Shown: positions 1-9,332, counted from the first letter of the stretch. The stretch is 64,000 bases of DNA from Paralteromonas sediminis (GCF_003820355.1 NZ_RPOK01000002.1:682001-746000), one strand, 5' to 3'. Translations and numbers: made by a program. Notes: a model not told the origin generated them from the letters alone.

Positions 1-228
1 ACATTCCTGCCACCACTCTAGGAATTCCTCAAAGTCGATGTATCCATCGTCGTTGGTATCGATAAGCCTAAAGCCTTCTTCAACAACGCTGACTTTCGTT
101 TTTGGAGATAACACTGTGAGCATCTCCACAAACTCTGACAGGTCTATCTGGCCATTTCCATCTCTGTCAAAAAACGTAAAGTCTTTGCGTATTTCTTCTA
201 CTTTTTGATCTGAAAGTTGAGTATCCAC
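1..228 (-). CDS. EF-hand calcium-binding protein (3' end cut by window edge)
   Basis: Seventy-six codons are visible from a GTG at 228, and the frame is still open at the window edge. Two canonical EF-hand loops are present: DRDGNGQIDLSE at residues 21-32 and DTNDDGYIDFEE at 57-68. Both have acidic residues at positions 1, 3 and 12 and glycine at position 6, so both should bind calcium. There is no signal peptide, so it is probably cytoplasmic. The GTG start is chosen because GAGG lies just upstream and no ATG precedes the first loop. It could be a small calcium sensor or buffer; the partner is unknown. The EF-hand call is firm, the role is not. Confidence 0.85.
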   Translation of the reverse strand, partial: MDTQLSDQKVEEIRKDFTFFDRDGNGQIDLSEFVEMLTVLSPKTKVSVVEEGFRLIDTNDDGYIDFEEFLEWWQEC

Positions 229-284
229 TCAAGAATCCTCTTTACGACACTTTTGAGAAGTGTACCTCTCCCACTTTCAGGTGT

Positions 285-1274
285 CTACGCATCTTTTGCA
301 GCTAACGCTCTCAAACGTTGCGCCTCGGCTTTTTCTTGTCGGCGTTGCACCGTCAACTCATGAGCCTCACTGCCAACGTGCGCTTCATTGCGCTCCCTTG
401 CTAGTTGCACCTGCTTTTCCCTTTCTCTGAATCGTGCAATCTGTTCTTCACTATGTGTGCCATAACAATGTGGACAACTCACCCCTGGCTCATAGTGTTC
501 ACTATTCTTATCGTCTTCTGTTATTGGTAAGCGACAAGCGTAACACTGATCATAGTGACTCTTTTCAAGCTGGTGATTGACAGCAACCCTATTGTCAAAC
601 ACAAAACAGTCGCCTTTCCACAACGAAGACGCTTCTGGCACATCTTCCAAATATTGAAGAATGCCACCTTCTAAGTGATAAACTTCCTCAAAGCCCTGCT
701 CTTTTAGGTATGCAGTAGATTTTTCACAACGGATCCCACCTGTACAGAACATAGCGACCTTTTTATTTTTAGCAGGATCTAGCTCATTCTTAACGTATTC
801 TGGAAACTCACGAAACGTCTTAGTATTTGGGTTGATAGCATGCTCAAATGTCCCGATCTCAATTTCATAATCGTTACGCGTGTCTATCACGGTCACGTCT
901 GGATCACTAATTAGCGCATTCCACTCAGACGGTTTAACATAGGTCCCCACCGTTTCTCTGGGATCGATCCCTTCTACACCCATTGTCACTATTTCTTTTT
1001 TAAGTTTTACCTTAGTACGGTAAAAAGGTGGATTGTCGTGAAGCGATTCCTTGTATGAGATAGGATTAATGCGCGGATCCGCATTCAAGTAGCCTAGCAG
1101 ATTATCAATTCCTTCACGTGGTCCAGAGACAGTGCCATTGATACCTTCACTGGCAAGTAACAGCGTACCTTTTATTTCATTGTCAAGCATCACCTGAAGC
1201 AGGGGTTGACGCATAGATTTGTAGTTTTCAAGTGCAACGAACTTGTACATCGCGCACACGATAGTTTTAGACAT
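285..1274 (-). CDS. trhO: tRNA uridine(34) hydroxylase TrhO (YceA, rhodanese family)
   Basis: The 329-residue protein matches TrhO, which performs oxygen-dependent hydroxylation of uridine 34 in tRNAs, the first step to 5-methoxyuridine or 5-oxyacetyluridine. An N-terminal acylphosphatase-like domain (about 1-100) precedes a rhodanese domain with active loop [11 protein letters not shown], putting the catalytic cysteine at 177. Two C-terminal Cys-x-x-Cys pairs (CYAC and CPHC) follow. The ATG at 1274 is chosen over an upstream in-frame extension because it begins the conserved [12 protein letters not shown] and has AAAGG a few bases before it. A gene for CmoM, a later enzyme of the same wobble-uridine pathway, lies at 31670-32482 but is not linked in an operon. 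Confidence 0.93.
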   Translation of the reverse strand: MSKTIVCAMYKFVALENYKSMRQPLLQVMLDNEIKGTLLLASEGINGTVSGPREGIDNLLGYLNADPRINPISYKESLHDNPPFYRTKVKLKKEIVTMGVEGIDPRETVGTYVKPSEWNALISDPDVTVIDTRNDYEIEIGTFEHAINPNTKTFREFPEYVKNELDPAKNKKVAMFCTGGIRCEKSTAYLKEQGFEEVYHLEGGILQYLEDVPEASSLWKGDCFVFDNRVAVNHQLEKSHYDQCYACRLPITEDDKNSEHYEPGVSCPHCYGTHSEEQIARFREREKQVQLARERNEAHVGSEAHELTVQRRQEKAEAQRLRALAAKDA

Positions 1275-1329
1275 AGTTATACCTTTTGCGATTTGGAACG
1301 TAAAACCAGAGCAAAAATTGCGGCGCGGA

Positions 1330-1824
1330 CTATAGCATAGCCTCAGCAAAGGGTAAAATGTCTGCTAGCAGCGTGGCGTCTGCTTCAACGGTATGTGCTG
1401 TAGGTACTTCTTGGGCTTTTCTCAAGTACCGTTGTGTTGCCCATGCACAATTATCTATGACGATATCATCGATTTTTCCATCTTTTTGACAATGCAGTGG
1501 GTTTGGATGTGCACATTGCTCAAACCATGCCTGAGCAAAATCGCCCCGTTGGCGTAAATCACTTTGTCGCTTAATCTGACTTACATGAACAGGTAAAGAC
1601 GAAATAGGTATGGGCGGATAGCTATTGAGTGATTCGAGCAGCTTTTCTGTTTGGTCTGCAGTATCGACCGGCTCCTTAGAAAAGCTTACCGTTTCTTGTC
1701 GTGAAACGTGCATTGCTAGCAAGAGGGAAAAATCCGCTCCTTTAGACGCGGCTTCTGCCAATACACCATTCCATTCAAAAGAATCATTGAGGACGGAATG
1801 CGGTTGCGTGGGCGAAGATTGCAT
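1330..1824 (-). CDS. Conserved hypothetical protein, possibly VC2046/SO_2500 family
   Basis: A 164-residue soluble protein with no signal peptide or membrane segment. The stretch [16 protein letters not shown] near the N-terminus reminds me of a gammaproteobacterial family annotated VC2046/SO_2500, but this is from memory and function is unknown. The ATG at 1824 is preferred; a TTG six codons upstream is possible. It lies 55 bp upstream of the trhO start on the same strand, so the two may be cotranscribed. No catalytic motif is apparent. Confidence 0.6.
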   Translation of the reverse strand: MQSSPTQPHSVLNDSFEWNGVLAEAASKGADFSLLLAMHVSRQETVSFSKEPVDTADQTEKLLESLNSYPPIPISSLPVHVSQIKRQSDLRQRGDFAQAWFEQCAHPNPLHCQKDGKIDDIVIDNCAWATQRYLRKAQEVPTAHTVEADATLLADILPFAEAML

Positions 1825-1944
1825 AGTGTTTTCACGTTTCAAGTGTTAGCTGGATCATATTCACTATCGACATTTTCCATAGAGACTTGAGAAATAAACG
1901 TTTTTAACTCAAGATTGAACTGAGCCGAACTACAAGCGTGGACT

Positions 1945-3597
1945 ATGTCGGGATTCACATTTTCAGATAAAAAAGTACTTATCGTGGAAGACCAGCGCCC
2001 GTTTCTTGTGCTGTTGCGTGGCTTACTTAATGGACTAGGCGCCTCATCAGTGAAAACAGCACAACACGCTGAACAAGCCGTGGTACTGTGCAAACAGAAC
2101 CAATTTGATATGGTTATTGCGGATTTGCATTACGGCAGCGACCGTAAAAATGGCTTTGAACTCATCGAAGAGATACGTACTAAAAAGTGGTTAAAGCCCA
2201 ACGCCATTTTTCTTTTAATTAGTGCAGATACCGCAAGGCCTATCGTGATGGGCTCTATTGAACGACGTCCTGATGACTTTTTGGTAAAGCCTTTTTCACA
2301 AGCACAAATTAAATCGCGATTGATAAGAGCCTGGTTGAAGAGACAATTTCTCGCACCCGTCTATTTTGCAGTCAGCAAAGACCAAACAAGCCAAGCGATA
2401 GAAACCGCTCAATCCTTATTGTCCCAACCAAGCCAATACAAACGTCATTGCTTGCAGCTGCTAATCGAGCTTTATTGGAAAAATAACCAGCCTGAAAAAG
2501 CCATGCAGCTATTAAAAAATGATGAGAGCGGACAGCAGTCCTTGTGGTCGCAAATTGCTATGGGTAAAACGCTGATTGCACTTAAACAGTATGACGATGC
2601 AGGTACCTTGGCAGAACAACTTATTAAAAAAAACAAGTTTTGTGTGGAGGCGTACGATGTACTAGCCGAATCGCTATCAGCCAAACAAGAGGCAGAACTG
2701 GCGCTGGACACCATAAAGCAGGCGTTAAAAATCTCACCGTTCAGTCTGCAACGTCAATATGTCGCATGCAGAATAGCCAGGGAGCACGGTGATTACCCAT
2801 TGGCATCTGATACCTGCTTTTCCATTTGGGAACTGTCTAAACGTTCTGTTCACCAATCTGCATCACACTGGTGCAGTTATATTCGCAGTCTATTGGATGC
2901 GGCACAATTTGCAGAAGATAAGCGAGGCAAAAACCGTTTCCAGCAAGAAGCACTGCTAGCGATGCAGCGCAGTAAATTTGATGAATCACTGGGACGACTT
3001 ACGGATGAATTTGATTTTTCTATTTTCGAAGAGCTAGTGCATGCGCGTATAAATGCCATCGATGGTAAGCTCATTGAGGCAAAACGCAATTTGGCGCAAT
3101 CCCAGTTTATCATTGACAAAAGTTACGAGACTTTCCCCGCAGTTTATGCGCCAGACAGTGTCTATACGCTTTTTCAAATTGGTGAATTTGAACAAGGTCA
3201 ACAACTTATCAATCGCTTGTCATCTGAGCAAACTAAGCTTGACCCAAACAGCCAGTACGCCGTTGACCATGCCACCAAAGATGTTAGTGATGTGCACCAG
3301 GCATACCAAAGCCTTAACCAAAAAGGGATTTCACTTTATCAGGAAGGAAAATTTTCTGAAGCCAAAGAAACATTCCAGCAAGCACAGAAGCTGGCACCAG
3401 TAAACACGGGGGTTGCGCTCAACCTGTTACAATGTTTACTGAAGATGATGAATAATAAAACTAGCAATAAAGTAGATGCCAAACTGGTCGCAGAGTGTCG
3501 AAGCGTCTATAAGTTAATAGATGGCATGCCAATGGTGGGTCAGCATTTGGAGAAATACGATTCACTTAGTGAAGAATTAAAAGCCATACTGGATTAG
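1945..3597 (+). CDS. Response regulator with receiver domain and TPR-rich C-terminal region
   Basis: The 550-residue protein starts with a CheY-like receiver (about 9-125). E15 and D16 form the acidic pocket, D60 in VIADLHYG is the phosphoacceptor, S93 is the switch residue and K115 in LVKPFS is the conserved lysine. The rest is helical and TPR-like, with clear repeats near 195-270 and a strong one around 450-490 (GISLYQEGKFSEAKETF). There is no DNA-binding or GGDEF/EAL domain, so output is probably by protein contact. No histidine kinase adjoins it. A paralogue of identical architecture lies at 27667-29289, and both share a C-terminal block ending in LNLLQCL. A small lipoprotein gene follows after 8 bp. 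Confidence 0.88.
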   Translation: MSGFTFSDKKVLIVEDQRPFLVLLRGLLNGLGASSVKTAQHAEQAVVLCKQNQFDMVIADLHYGSDRKNGFELIEEIRTKKWLKPNAIFLLISADTARPIVMGSIERRPDDFLVKPFSQAQIKSRLIRAWLKRQFLAPVYFAVSKDQTSQAIETAQSLLSQPSQYKRHCLQLLIELYWKNNQPEKAMQLLKNDESGQQSLWSQIAMGKTLIALKQYDDAGTLAEQLIKKNKFCVEAYDVLAESLSAKQEAELALDTIKQALKISPFSLQRQYVACRIAREHGDYPLASDTCFSIWELSKRSVHQSASHWCSYIRSLLDAAQFAEDKRGKNRFQQEALLAMQRSKFDESLGRLTDEFDFSIFEELVHARINAIDGKLIEAKRNLAQSQFIIDKSYETFPAVYAPDSVYTLFQIGEFEQGQQLINRLSSEQTKLDPNSQYAVDHATKDVSDVHQAYQSLNQKGISLYQEGKFSEAKETFQQAQKLAPVNTGVALNLLQCLLKMMNNKTSNKVDAKLVAECRSVYKLIDGMPMVGQHLEKYDSLSEELKAILD

Positions 3598-3605
3598 GAA
3601 TTATC

Positions 3606-3893
3606 ATGCGGTCTTTCTATGCAACACTTGCAATATCATGCTCGGCGTTAACAGCTTGCTCTACCACCCCCCCTTGCGAGGATATTCTTGAAGTAAAACG
3701 GCAAGAGCAAGAATGTAAGCGCCTGTCTCAGGTCATCAATAACCCAAAAAACCCGCAACAGGCATTGACTGCTAGACAGCGCTTCGAAGCTGAATGCGAA
3801 AATTTACGTTACTACAGAGACGATTACGACACCATATGCAAAGGCTCCAATACACCAATTGGAAATGTTGAGACTAAACGCAAAGACCCATAA
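3606..3893 (+). CDS. Small lipoprotein of unknown function
   Basis: A 95-residue protein with a short lipoprotein signal ending in LTAC, so lipidation is expected at C18. The mature part is charged and helical with four further cysteines (CED, QECKR, ECEN and ICKG), which could form two disulfides in the periplasm. The ATG lies 8 bp after the stop of the response regulator, so the two are probably cotranscribed. I do not recognise a domain. Confidence 0.75.
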   Translation: MRSFYATLAISCSALTACSTTPPCEDILEVKRQEQECKRLSQVINNPKNPQQALTARQRFEAECENLRYYRDDYDTICKGSNTPIGNVETKRKDP

Positions 3894-4028
3894 CATTGGG
3901 CCACTATTGTGGTTCGACCTGGTTTACAACACGAACGATGCTCTACAGTGTGGGCATGAATTGTTGATTTTTCATCCATTCAGGCAGATGATATAAGTTC
4001 TCCTAGCAAGAGATCATATCTAGAGGTA

Positions 4029-4799
4029 ATGGTGCGCCAGGAACTTTGTCGTTATTTTATCGCATTTACAATACTAGTCGTTGGCTGCAACCAAGCGTTG
4101 GCACAAAGTAATGAACCCCCTATAGAATTTTACTCAGAATTAGTGGCGCCTTATTACTGGCTTGATAAAAATAAAAAGCCACAAGGTGCTATGGTCGACT
4201 TAGCAATGGCATTGATTGATACCATTGGCAGAGAAGCCTCTTTGTCACATCTTCCCTGGGCCAGAGCTGTAGTAGAAGCCAAAAAGCGTCCAAACATTGT
4301 GTTGTTAACTGCTTTGCGCACCCCTAGTCGAGAACACGAGTTGCAATGGTTAGGCAAAGTAGGTCAGACTGATGCCTACTTGATTGGGCTAAAGGAACGG
4401 CAATACCCTCCCTTGAAAAATCTCGAACAAGCTAAATCTTTACGAATTGCTACCATTCGGGGTTACGGCTCAGCAGCATATTTGCTTGATAATGGTTTTG
4501 TCGAGGGCGAAAACCTTGAGCTGTTGGTAGGTATTGATCAGCTCTGGTCAATGCTATATCGCGAGCGTGTAGACGCCGTGCTGATGAACATGTCAACCAG
4601 TCCTTTTGAGATTATTGAAGCAGAGCTTGACCCAAACCTAATCAAGCCCTTACTGCACATCGATGAGCTGACCATTGATCTTGAAATGGCTACCGGCAAC
4701 GCAACATCGCAAGCAACAGTACAACAGATACAGACGGCCCTGAAACACCTTAAAGACAAGGGCGTTTTTAGCGACATTATGAAGCGTTGGCGCTTGTAA
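4029..4799 (+). CDS. Periplasmic solute-binding family 3-like protein
   Basis: A 256-residue exported protein with a signal of about 25 residues. It could end at ALA-Q (signal peptidase I), or at VVGC as a lipoprotein; the former looks better. The remainder resembles extracellular solute-binding family 3: an early YSELVAPYYWLDKNKKPQGA segment, a PWARAVVEAKKRP segment, and a C-terminal helix ending FSDIMKRWRL. No ABC permease or ATPase gene adjoins it. In Alteromonadales such orphan proteins are common and often of unknown ligand, so a transport role is inferred from fold only. It stands alone, with 135 unremarkable bases before it. Confidence 0.8.
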   Translation: MVRQELCRYFIAFTILVVGCNQALAQSNEPPIEFYSELVAPYYWLDKNKKPQGAMVDLAMALIDTIGREASLSHLPWARAVVEAKKRPNIVLLTALRTPSREHELQWLGKVGQTDAYLIGLKERQYPPLKNLEQAKSLRIATIRGYGSAAYLLDNGFVEGENLELLVGIDQLWSMLYRERVDAVLMNMSTSPFEIIEAELDPNLIKPLLHIDELTIDLEMATGNATSQATVQQIQTALKHLKDKGVFSDIMKRWRL

Positions 4800-4826
4800 G
4801 CGTTCTTCAGCATGAAACGCTCGTAA

Positions 4827-5720
4827 TTACGCTGTTTGTAAATGCTGTGAGAAAAAATCGAGCGTTCTTTGCCAAGCAAGTTCAGCGTTTGCTTGGTCAT
4901 AACGGGCTGTTGAATCATTGTGAAACCCGTGCTTTGCGTTGTCATACCGATGAATTATATAGTCAACACCCGCCTTTTTGAGGTCTTGCTCGTATTCAGG
5001 GTAGGTTTTGTTCACGCGTTCATCTAACTCTCCGAGTTGGATCATCAGCGGCGCCGTGATATTAGCCCTTAAAGATTTAGCCGCCGGCGTCCCGTAAAAG
5101 GGTACACCCGCAGACAGCAACGCACTGTCCACAGCCGCCAAGAAATTAACTATGTAGCCACCAAAACAAAAACCAACTGCACCGAGTTTTCCATTGCTCA
5201 GCGGGTGAGCCTTCAAAAAGCGGGCGGCGGCCAAAAAATCCTGCTCGATTTTTTGGCGGTCCAAACCACGTTGTAACTCTCTACCCTGATCATCATTTCC
5301 AGGATAACCACCAACGGGAAACAGTGCATCAGGCGCAAAGGCCATAAAGCCAGCTTTTGCAAGACGACGTGCAACATCTTTAATGTAAGGGTTTAATCCT
5401 CTGTTTTCATGGACCACTAATACGACAGGAAAAGGGCCGTTTCCTGCGGTGGGTTTGACCAAGTACCCCCTGCCTTTTTCGTGTCCGTCAGGAGAATCAA
5501 ATGTCTCATAGGTGGCGTAAATATCACTATCGTTAAACGATACCTGTTCTGCTAAAGCATAGTTCGGCAATAAAGCACCGGTTAGCACACTCATTGAGTA
5601 ACCGAGAGCAACCAAGCCCGTCAGCTTCTTCATGAAGGTGCGTCTGTCCATGCCACCGTGGGCGTAATCATCGTACCAGTCAAATGCTTCTTGAGGTATT
5701 TCAGGCCTGTTATCAGTCAT
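4827..5720 (-). CDS. Dienelactone hydrolase family protein, Tat-exported
   Basis: A 297-residue alpha/beta hydrolase. The N-terminus has a twin-arginine motif (DRRTFMKKL, R26-R27) followed by a hydrophobic stretch and an ALA-E cleavage site near residue 58, so export in folded form is expected. The catalytic triad is visible: C185 in GFCFGG, D233 in GELDERV and H264 in NAKHGFH. The cysteine nucleophile and flanking motifs are those of dienelactone hydrolase (carboxymethylenebutenolidase). Export makes a classical chloroaromatic pathway role unlikely and no pathway genes adjoin it, so the substrate is unknown. It is convergent with the solute-binding protein gene. Confidence 0.88.
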   Translation of the reverse strand: MTDNRPEIPQEAFDWYDDYAHGGMDRRTFMKKLTGLVALGYSMSVLTGALLPNYALAEQVSFNDSDIYATYETFDSPDGHEKGRGYLVKPTAGNGPFPVVLVVHENRGLNPYIKDVARRLAKAGFMAFAPDALFPVGGYPGNDDQGRELQRGLDRQKIEQDFLAAARFLKAHPLSNGKLGAVGFCFGGYIVNFLAAVDSALLSAGVPFYGTPAAKSLRANITAPLMIQLGELDERVNKTYPEYEQDLKKAGVDYIIHRYDNAKHGFHNDSTARYDQANAELAWQRTLDFFSQHLQTA

Positions 5721-5783
5721 GTGTATTACCAGCGTTATTTACTATTTAGTTAGTTGCATTTACGCGGGTTGCTTTCTATTAGT

Positions 5784-6890
5784 TCAATAAACTGACCGCC
5801 GTTCTAGCACAAAATCAAGCTGAACTGTTTGTCCCTTTGCTGTCACTGCCTGTCCATCTTCGAATTTGGGTGCATATCGCCATTCACTCAATGCGGCTAT
5901 CGATTCATCTTCAAAACCTTTTCCGCCCTCAGAATCCAACACCTGAATATTTTCGACAAATCCCGTGGGCGATATGTCAAACGCCATTTTCACCATACCT
6001 TCTCGCATTCGGGTATTTTTGGGATATTGCGGGTGCACTCTGTAGAGAGGAACCGGTTTAATGTCATCATCCCATGGCGTCATTCTGCCTATCGCCATAC
6101 AGTGTTCAGTGGCTTTTTCAGACTGCTCTTCCATTTCATACAAAGAGACAAGCTGCGCATGGGCTGCCAGCTCATAAGGATGTGTATAGTCTAGTGAGCC
6201 ACGTAGAGTGCCGACCAGTGATTCAAATTTATCAATGGCTAAACGTGCCTTTTTGCCTGAATAGAGCTGCCCCAAGTAAAATTGTGTTTTTAACGTCCTG
6301 TTGTCACTTTCCCCGAACTTGTCCAAGAGCAAAGATTCAGTCGTCTCAGCGTACGCGATAACACGATTTCGTTTGAGGGGTAACTTTATACTACTGGACA
6401 AGATATTAATAACACCAAAATATAACTCAGGTGCTTGCTCAGGTTCTTTTTCAGACAACACCTCAGCCAGCCTGAAAAGTGTTTGCCCTTCATTTCTGTA
6501 CGCTCGTTCTAAGGGCTTACCTTTACTGATACTGATTTTACTCATGCTTTTAAGCCGTTGCAGACGCAGTTCATAAACTTCCTGGGACTGCTCGCCGTGC
6601 AACGTGATAAAGGGGGTTAGAAGTGCATCATAGCTTTCAAGTGCTTGTTCATACTGGTTATTCAAAAGACGAGCGTTGCCCAGGTTGTATAGCAGGTTCA
6701 ACGCGTTTTCACTGTCTGCACCAAATTTTTCAATACCTAGCTGATACGCTTGCTTTGCAAGCTCACTGGCTGTGGCGTGATCACCATTAGTATGGGCGGC
6801 CTGAAAGCGCTGATAGACACTGGAGAAATCGTTTGACGCTAACGCAAATGCAGAAAAGAGTACTAGATATAAAGAGAGTAAAGGTTTCAT
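5784..6890 (-). CDS. TPR protein with C-terminal TonB domain
   Basis: The 368-residue protein has a signal peptide (MKPLLSLYLVLFSAFALAS), tetratricopeptide-like helical repeats over about 20-240, and a C-terminal TonB-like domain from about 275. The domain carries VHPQYPKNTRMREGMVKMAF, then FDISPTGFVENIQVLDS and LSEWRYAPKFEDG, as in energy-transducing TonB family proteins. It lacks the proline-rich spacer of classical TonB and no exbB or exbD is nearby, so it may be a periplasmic adaptor rather than the energy transducer. It is the only gene at this spot on the minus strand. Confidence 0.82.
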   Translation of the reverse strand: MKPLLSLYLVLFSAFALASNDFSSVYQRFQAAHTNGDHATASELAKQAYQLGIEKFGADSENALNLLYNLGNARLLNNQYEQALESYDALLTPFITLHGEQSQEVYELRLQRLKSMSKISISKGKPLERAYRNEGQTLFRLAEVLSEKEPEQAPELYFGVINILSSSIKLPLKRNRVIAYAETTESLLLDKFGESDNRTLKTQFYLGQLYSGKKARLAIDKFESLVGTLRGSLDYTHPYELAAHAQLVSLYEMEEQSEKATEHCMAIGRMTPWDDDIKPVPLYRVHPQYPKNTRMREGMVKMAFDISPTGFVENIQVLDSEGGKGFEDESIAALSEWRYAPKFEDGQAVTAKGQTVQLDFVLERRSVY

Positions 6891-7303
6891 TATTCATCCT
6901 TGAAATTGCTTACCGTATGAACAGTATATACAAGATCAATTGAGTTTTAAATCCATCTGCCTTGCTATTATAAGCATCAACACTATTTTCTGACTCCAGT
7001 GTAACTGTGTTGTTCTTCCGACATGGCTTCATGACGTGTGTAGATATTGCTGTTAACTTGAAATCGAAAAATATACTGAAAGTTTTTGCTGTACCCTTCG
7101 GTCCTGTATTTGGAGGTAGCGTTTACGGCAAAACTATTAAGGCCGTTTAAAAGCGCCAAGAATTCAATGAATAGGTAGCGTAAGTTTGTCTTTTGCACGC
7201 AACCCATTTATAACAATACACTGGAATGTGCTCATCATGCGGTGCATTTCGAATGATCACTATTAGTACAAGCGTTGAATAGTATTACATCAGGAGTTTA
7301 ACT
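6891..7303. other. Intergenic region upstream of the bufferin operon, no convincing gene
   Basis: These 413 bases lie between two divergent genes and must hold both promoters. One open frame on the minus strand (6983-7207, 74 codons) lacks a ribosome binding site and a recognisable domain; I treat it as chance or an old remnant. An AGGAG-type ribosome binding site is visible just before the precursor gene at 7304. I could not assign promoter elements with confidence. Confidence 0.6.
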
Positions 7304-7609
7304 ATGAAAAAATCACTCGCAATTACCGCAGCATTGGCTACCGCAGTATCCATCGGCACAAGCGCACCTGTTATGGCTGACAAAGGCAAGAAAGAGAAGT
7401 GTTACGGCGTTTCTCTGGCAGGCCAGAATGATTGTGGAAACATTCAAGGTACACATAGCTGTGCCGGCCAGTCCACTGTAGATAACGACCCGGGTGAGTG
7501 GCGACTTGTCACCGCCGGACTGTGTGAAGAGCTTGGTGGTTTTGACCGTAAAACAGCGAAAAAGAAAGTGGCTGAAATGAAAGCCAAAAAAGCGAAAAAA
7601 GACGCTTAA
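7304..7609 (+). CDS. bufA: Bufferin-type RiPP precursor (BufA1, DUF2282)
   Basis: A 101-residue secreted precursor. A signal peptide runs to MA-DKG (cleavage about residue 25). The core carries four cysteines, C33 (EKCYG), C44 (NDCGN), C53 (HSCAG) and C74 (GLCEE), in the layout of DUF2282/BufA1 proteins. It ends in a Lys/Ala-rich tail. In known bufferins the two central cysteines are converted to 5-thiooxazoles by the BufB-BufC pair, and the exported peptide binds copper. Here that is inferred from the operon. It is the first gene, with AGGAG just upstream, and is followed by a hairpin before bufB. Confidence 0.9.
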   Translation: MKKSLAITAALATAVSIGTSAPVMADKGKKEKCYGVSLAGQNDCGNIQGTHSCAGQSTVDNDPGEWRLVTAGLCEELGGFDRKTAKKKVAEMKAKKAKKDA

Positions 7610-7617
7610 CAGTAAAT

Positions 7618-7640
7618 AGGGCGTTGTAAAGTAACGCCCT
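7618..7640 (+). promoter_or_regulatory. Hairpin between bufA and bufB (attenuator or mRNA stabiliser)
   Basis: AGGGCGTT and AACGCCCT form a perfect 8-bp stem with a 7-nt loop, starting 8 bases after the bufA stop. The downstream bases are pyrimidine-rich but lack a run of T, so this is at best a weak terminator. It would suit higher expression of the precursor than of the downstream enzyme genes. Confidence 0.65.
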
Positions 7641-7683
7641 GCTCTTCTCTGTTTACACCTATTACCCTCTGGAAATCACCTGT

Positions 7684-8559
7684 ATGACATTATCGCCACA
7701 ATCAGTAGGCGTAGGGCTTCGTCATGAGCACTATTATGATGCAATAGACACACCTGCTGATATTGATTTTGTAGAAGTGCATGCCGAAAACCTATTTATG
7801 CAAGGGGGAATAGTAAAAGACATTATGCATAAAGCTAGGCATCACTATGCCTTGAGTATTCATGCCACGTCACTGGGATTAGGCTCGGTAACAGCCCCCA
7901 GTGATCATGTTTTGGAACAATTAAAACAACTAGCCGATGAATTTTCACCCGAGCTTCTCTCTGACCACGCATGCTTCAATCGCGCCTATGTACATGGAAA
8001 GCAAATACACACAGGAGATCTTCTGCCGCTTCGCTATAATACAGAATCCTTAGATATTCTGGCCCGTCACGTGGACAAAGCTCAGGTAACGTTGCAGCGT
8101 CCTTTACTCATTGAAAACCTCTCTATTTATATCGAGCAGCCAAGCAATTCATTATCCGAATTCGCCTTTTTAGCACGTTTAAGCGAAAAGACAGGCTGCA
8201 AACTATTACTCGATCTGAACAATATTCTAGTGAATCAATACAACCGCTTTATTATGGCTGGGGAACCTTTTCCAGCATTTGATATTACCATGGCGCTTGA
8301 TGAAATCGCGCCGATAAAAGCCGATATGATAGGAGAGATTCACCTTGCTGGCACCACGCCGGCAGCACCTGCAAAATTAATGATAGACGACCACGCCAGG
8401 ACAGTATCAGATAGCTGCTGGGCCTTGTATCAAGCAGTCATAGAAGCTTATGGGCCAGCCCCTACCTTGATAGAGTGGGATCAAAACTTGCCGGCATGGG
8501 AAACCCTAGTGAGCCTTGCTCAACATGCCAAATCGATTCAACAGCAGGTGTTAATATGA
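7684..8559 (+). CDS. bufB: MNIO family peptide-modifying enzyme (BufB, DUF692)
   Basis: The 291-residue protein has the full DUF692 TIM-barrel pattern: VEVHAEN (E31, E35), SIHATSLGLGS (H60), ELLSDHACF, LLIENLS, LLLDLNN, GEIHLAGT and a final LIEWDQNLP. These His, Asp and Glu residues are the expected multinuclear iron ligands of MNIO (multinuclear non-heme iron-dependent oxidative) enzymes. Such enzymes modify cysteines in RiPP precursors; in bufferin loci they form thiooxazoles. It is cytoplasmic. Its stop overlaps the bufC start (ATGA), implying translational coupling. Confidence 0.93.
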   Translation: MTLSPQSVGVGLRHEHYYDAIDTPADIDFVEVHAENLFMQGGIVKDIMHKARHHYALSIHATSLGLGSVTAPSDHVLEQLKQLADEFSPELLSDHACFNRAYVHGKQIHTGDLLPLRYNTESLDILARHVDKAQVTLQRPLLIENLSIYIEQPSNSLSEFAFLARLSEKTGCKLLLDLNNILVNQYNRFIMAGEPFPAFDITMALDEIAPIKADMIGEIHLAGTTPAAPAKLMIDDHARTVSDSCWALYQAVIEAYGPAPTLIEWDQNLPAWETLVSLAQHAKSIQQQVLI

Positions 8560-9323
8560 GTGAATCAGACTACCAGCAAGCATTAGTGGCCGCCATTGTG
8601 TCTGAGCCTCCCCTAGAGGGTGGAACGGCCATATACAGAAATAACTGGATAGAAAACGCTCACCGTGCACTCAGTGTCAGCTTTCCTACGGTAAAAGCGT
8701 TGCTCGGAGAAAATAATTTTAGGCTGATCGTACGTTACGCTTGTGCCAAATCGCCCAAAACCGAATACGATTGGGGTGAGTGGGCACTAGACGAACTTCC
8801 AGCCATAATTGAAGCCACCCTTCATGAGCAGAAGCTGCTTGATACTATGGATTTTGTTGTAGACTGTGCAAAATTGGATGCTGCGTTATTTCGTTGCCAA
8901 CGCAGTGTTGATCCTTTGTTAGACACTGCGTCATTATCTTTGTTGGAAAAGGCTCCGCCGGAATCCTTACGCCTCAATTTGGCTAACAAACAGTCACTGG
9001 TTACCTCGAACTATCCACTTAACGATCTGTATGATTTTGTTCATCGTCCGCTTGATGAGTCAGAATCACTGAAAGCACAAATCCAAAAAGCCAGAGACCG
9101 TGCCCAGCTTCGCTATTTTCTTGTATACCGCACTGATTTCAATCCTTTGATTAAGGCCTTGACTGAGGAAGAAGCCCAACTCCATCAGTTGGTCGTTAGT
9201 AAGACAGATGTCGCCACACTTTTTGAAAAGTGTACAGAAATGAAGGTTGATTTTTCCTCTTGGTTGGGTGAATCAATTGCAGAGAAACGCATTATTGGTA
9301 TCAACCATATTGAGTCCAAATAA
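8556..9323 (+). CDS. bufC: BufC, DUF2063 partner of the MNIO enzyme
   Basis: A 255-residue protein with an N-terminal DUF2063 domain, recognisable by AIYRNNWIENAHRALSVSFP then TVKALLGENNF. In related systems this partner binds the precursor leader and presents it to the DUF692 enzyme. The start is the ATG at 8556, which overlaps the bufB stop by four bases and has AGGTG before it. A longer in-frame opening upstream lies inside bufB and is not used. The C-terminal half is less conserved. Confidence 0.88.
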   Translation: MSESDYQQALVAAIVSEPPLEGGTAIYRNNWIENAHRALSVSFPTVKALLGENNFRLIVRYACAKSPKTEYDWGEWALDELPAIIEATLHEQKLLDTMDFVVDCAKLDAALFRCQRSVDPLLDTASLSLLEKAPPESLRLNLANKQSLVTSNYPLNDLYDFVHRPLDESESLKAQIQKARDRAQLRYFLVYRTDFNPLIKALTEEEAQLHQLVVSKTDVATLFEKCTEMKVDFSSWLGESIAEKRIIGINHIESK

Positions 9324-9332
9324 GGTTTATTT

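Noticed and set aside
1275-1349. Longer N-terminal reading of TrhO running to 1349
   Set aside because: It would overlap the upstream gene's end and adds 25 residues with no family match; the ATG at 1274 has a good ribosome binding site.
6983-7207. A 74-codon open frame on the minus strand in the gap before the bufferin operon
   Set aside because: It has no ribosome binding site, no recognisable domain and sits in a region that must contain promoters. A remnant of an older gene cannot be ruled out.
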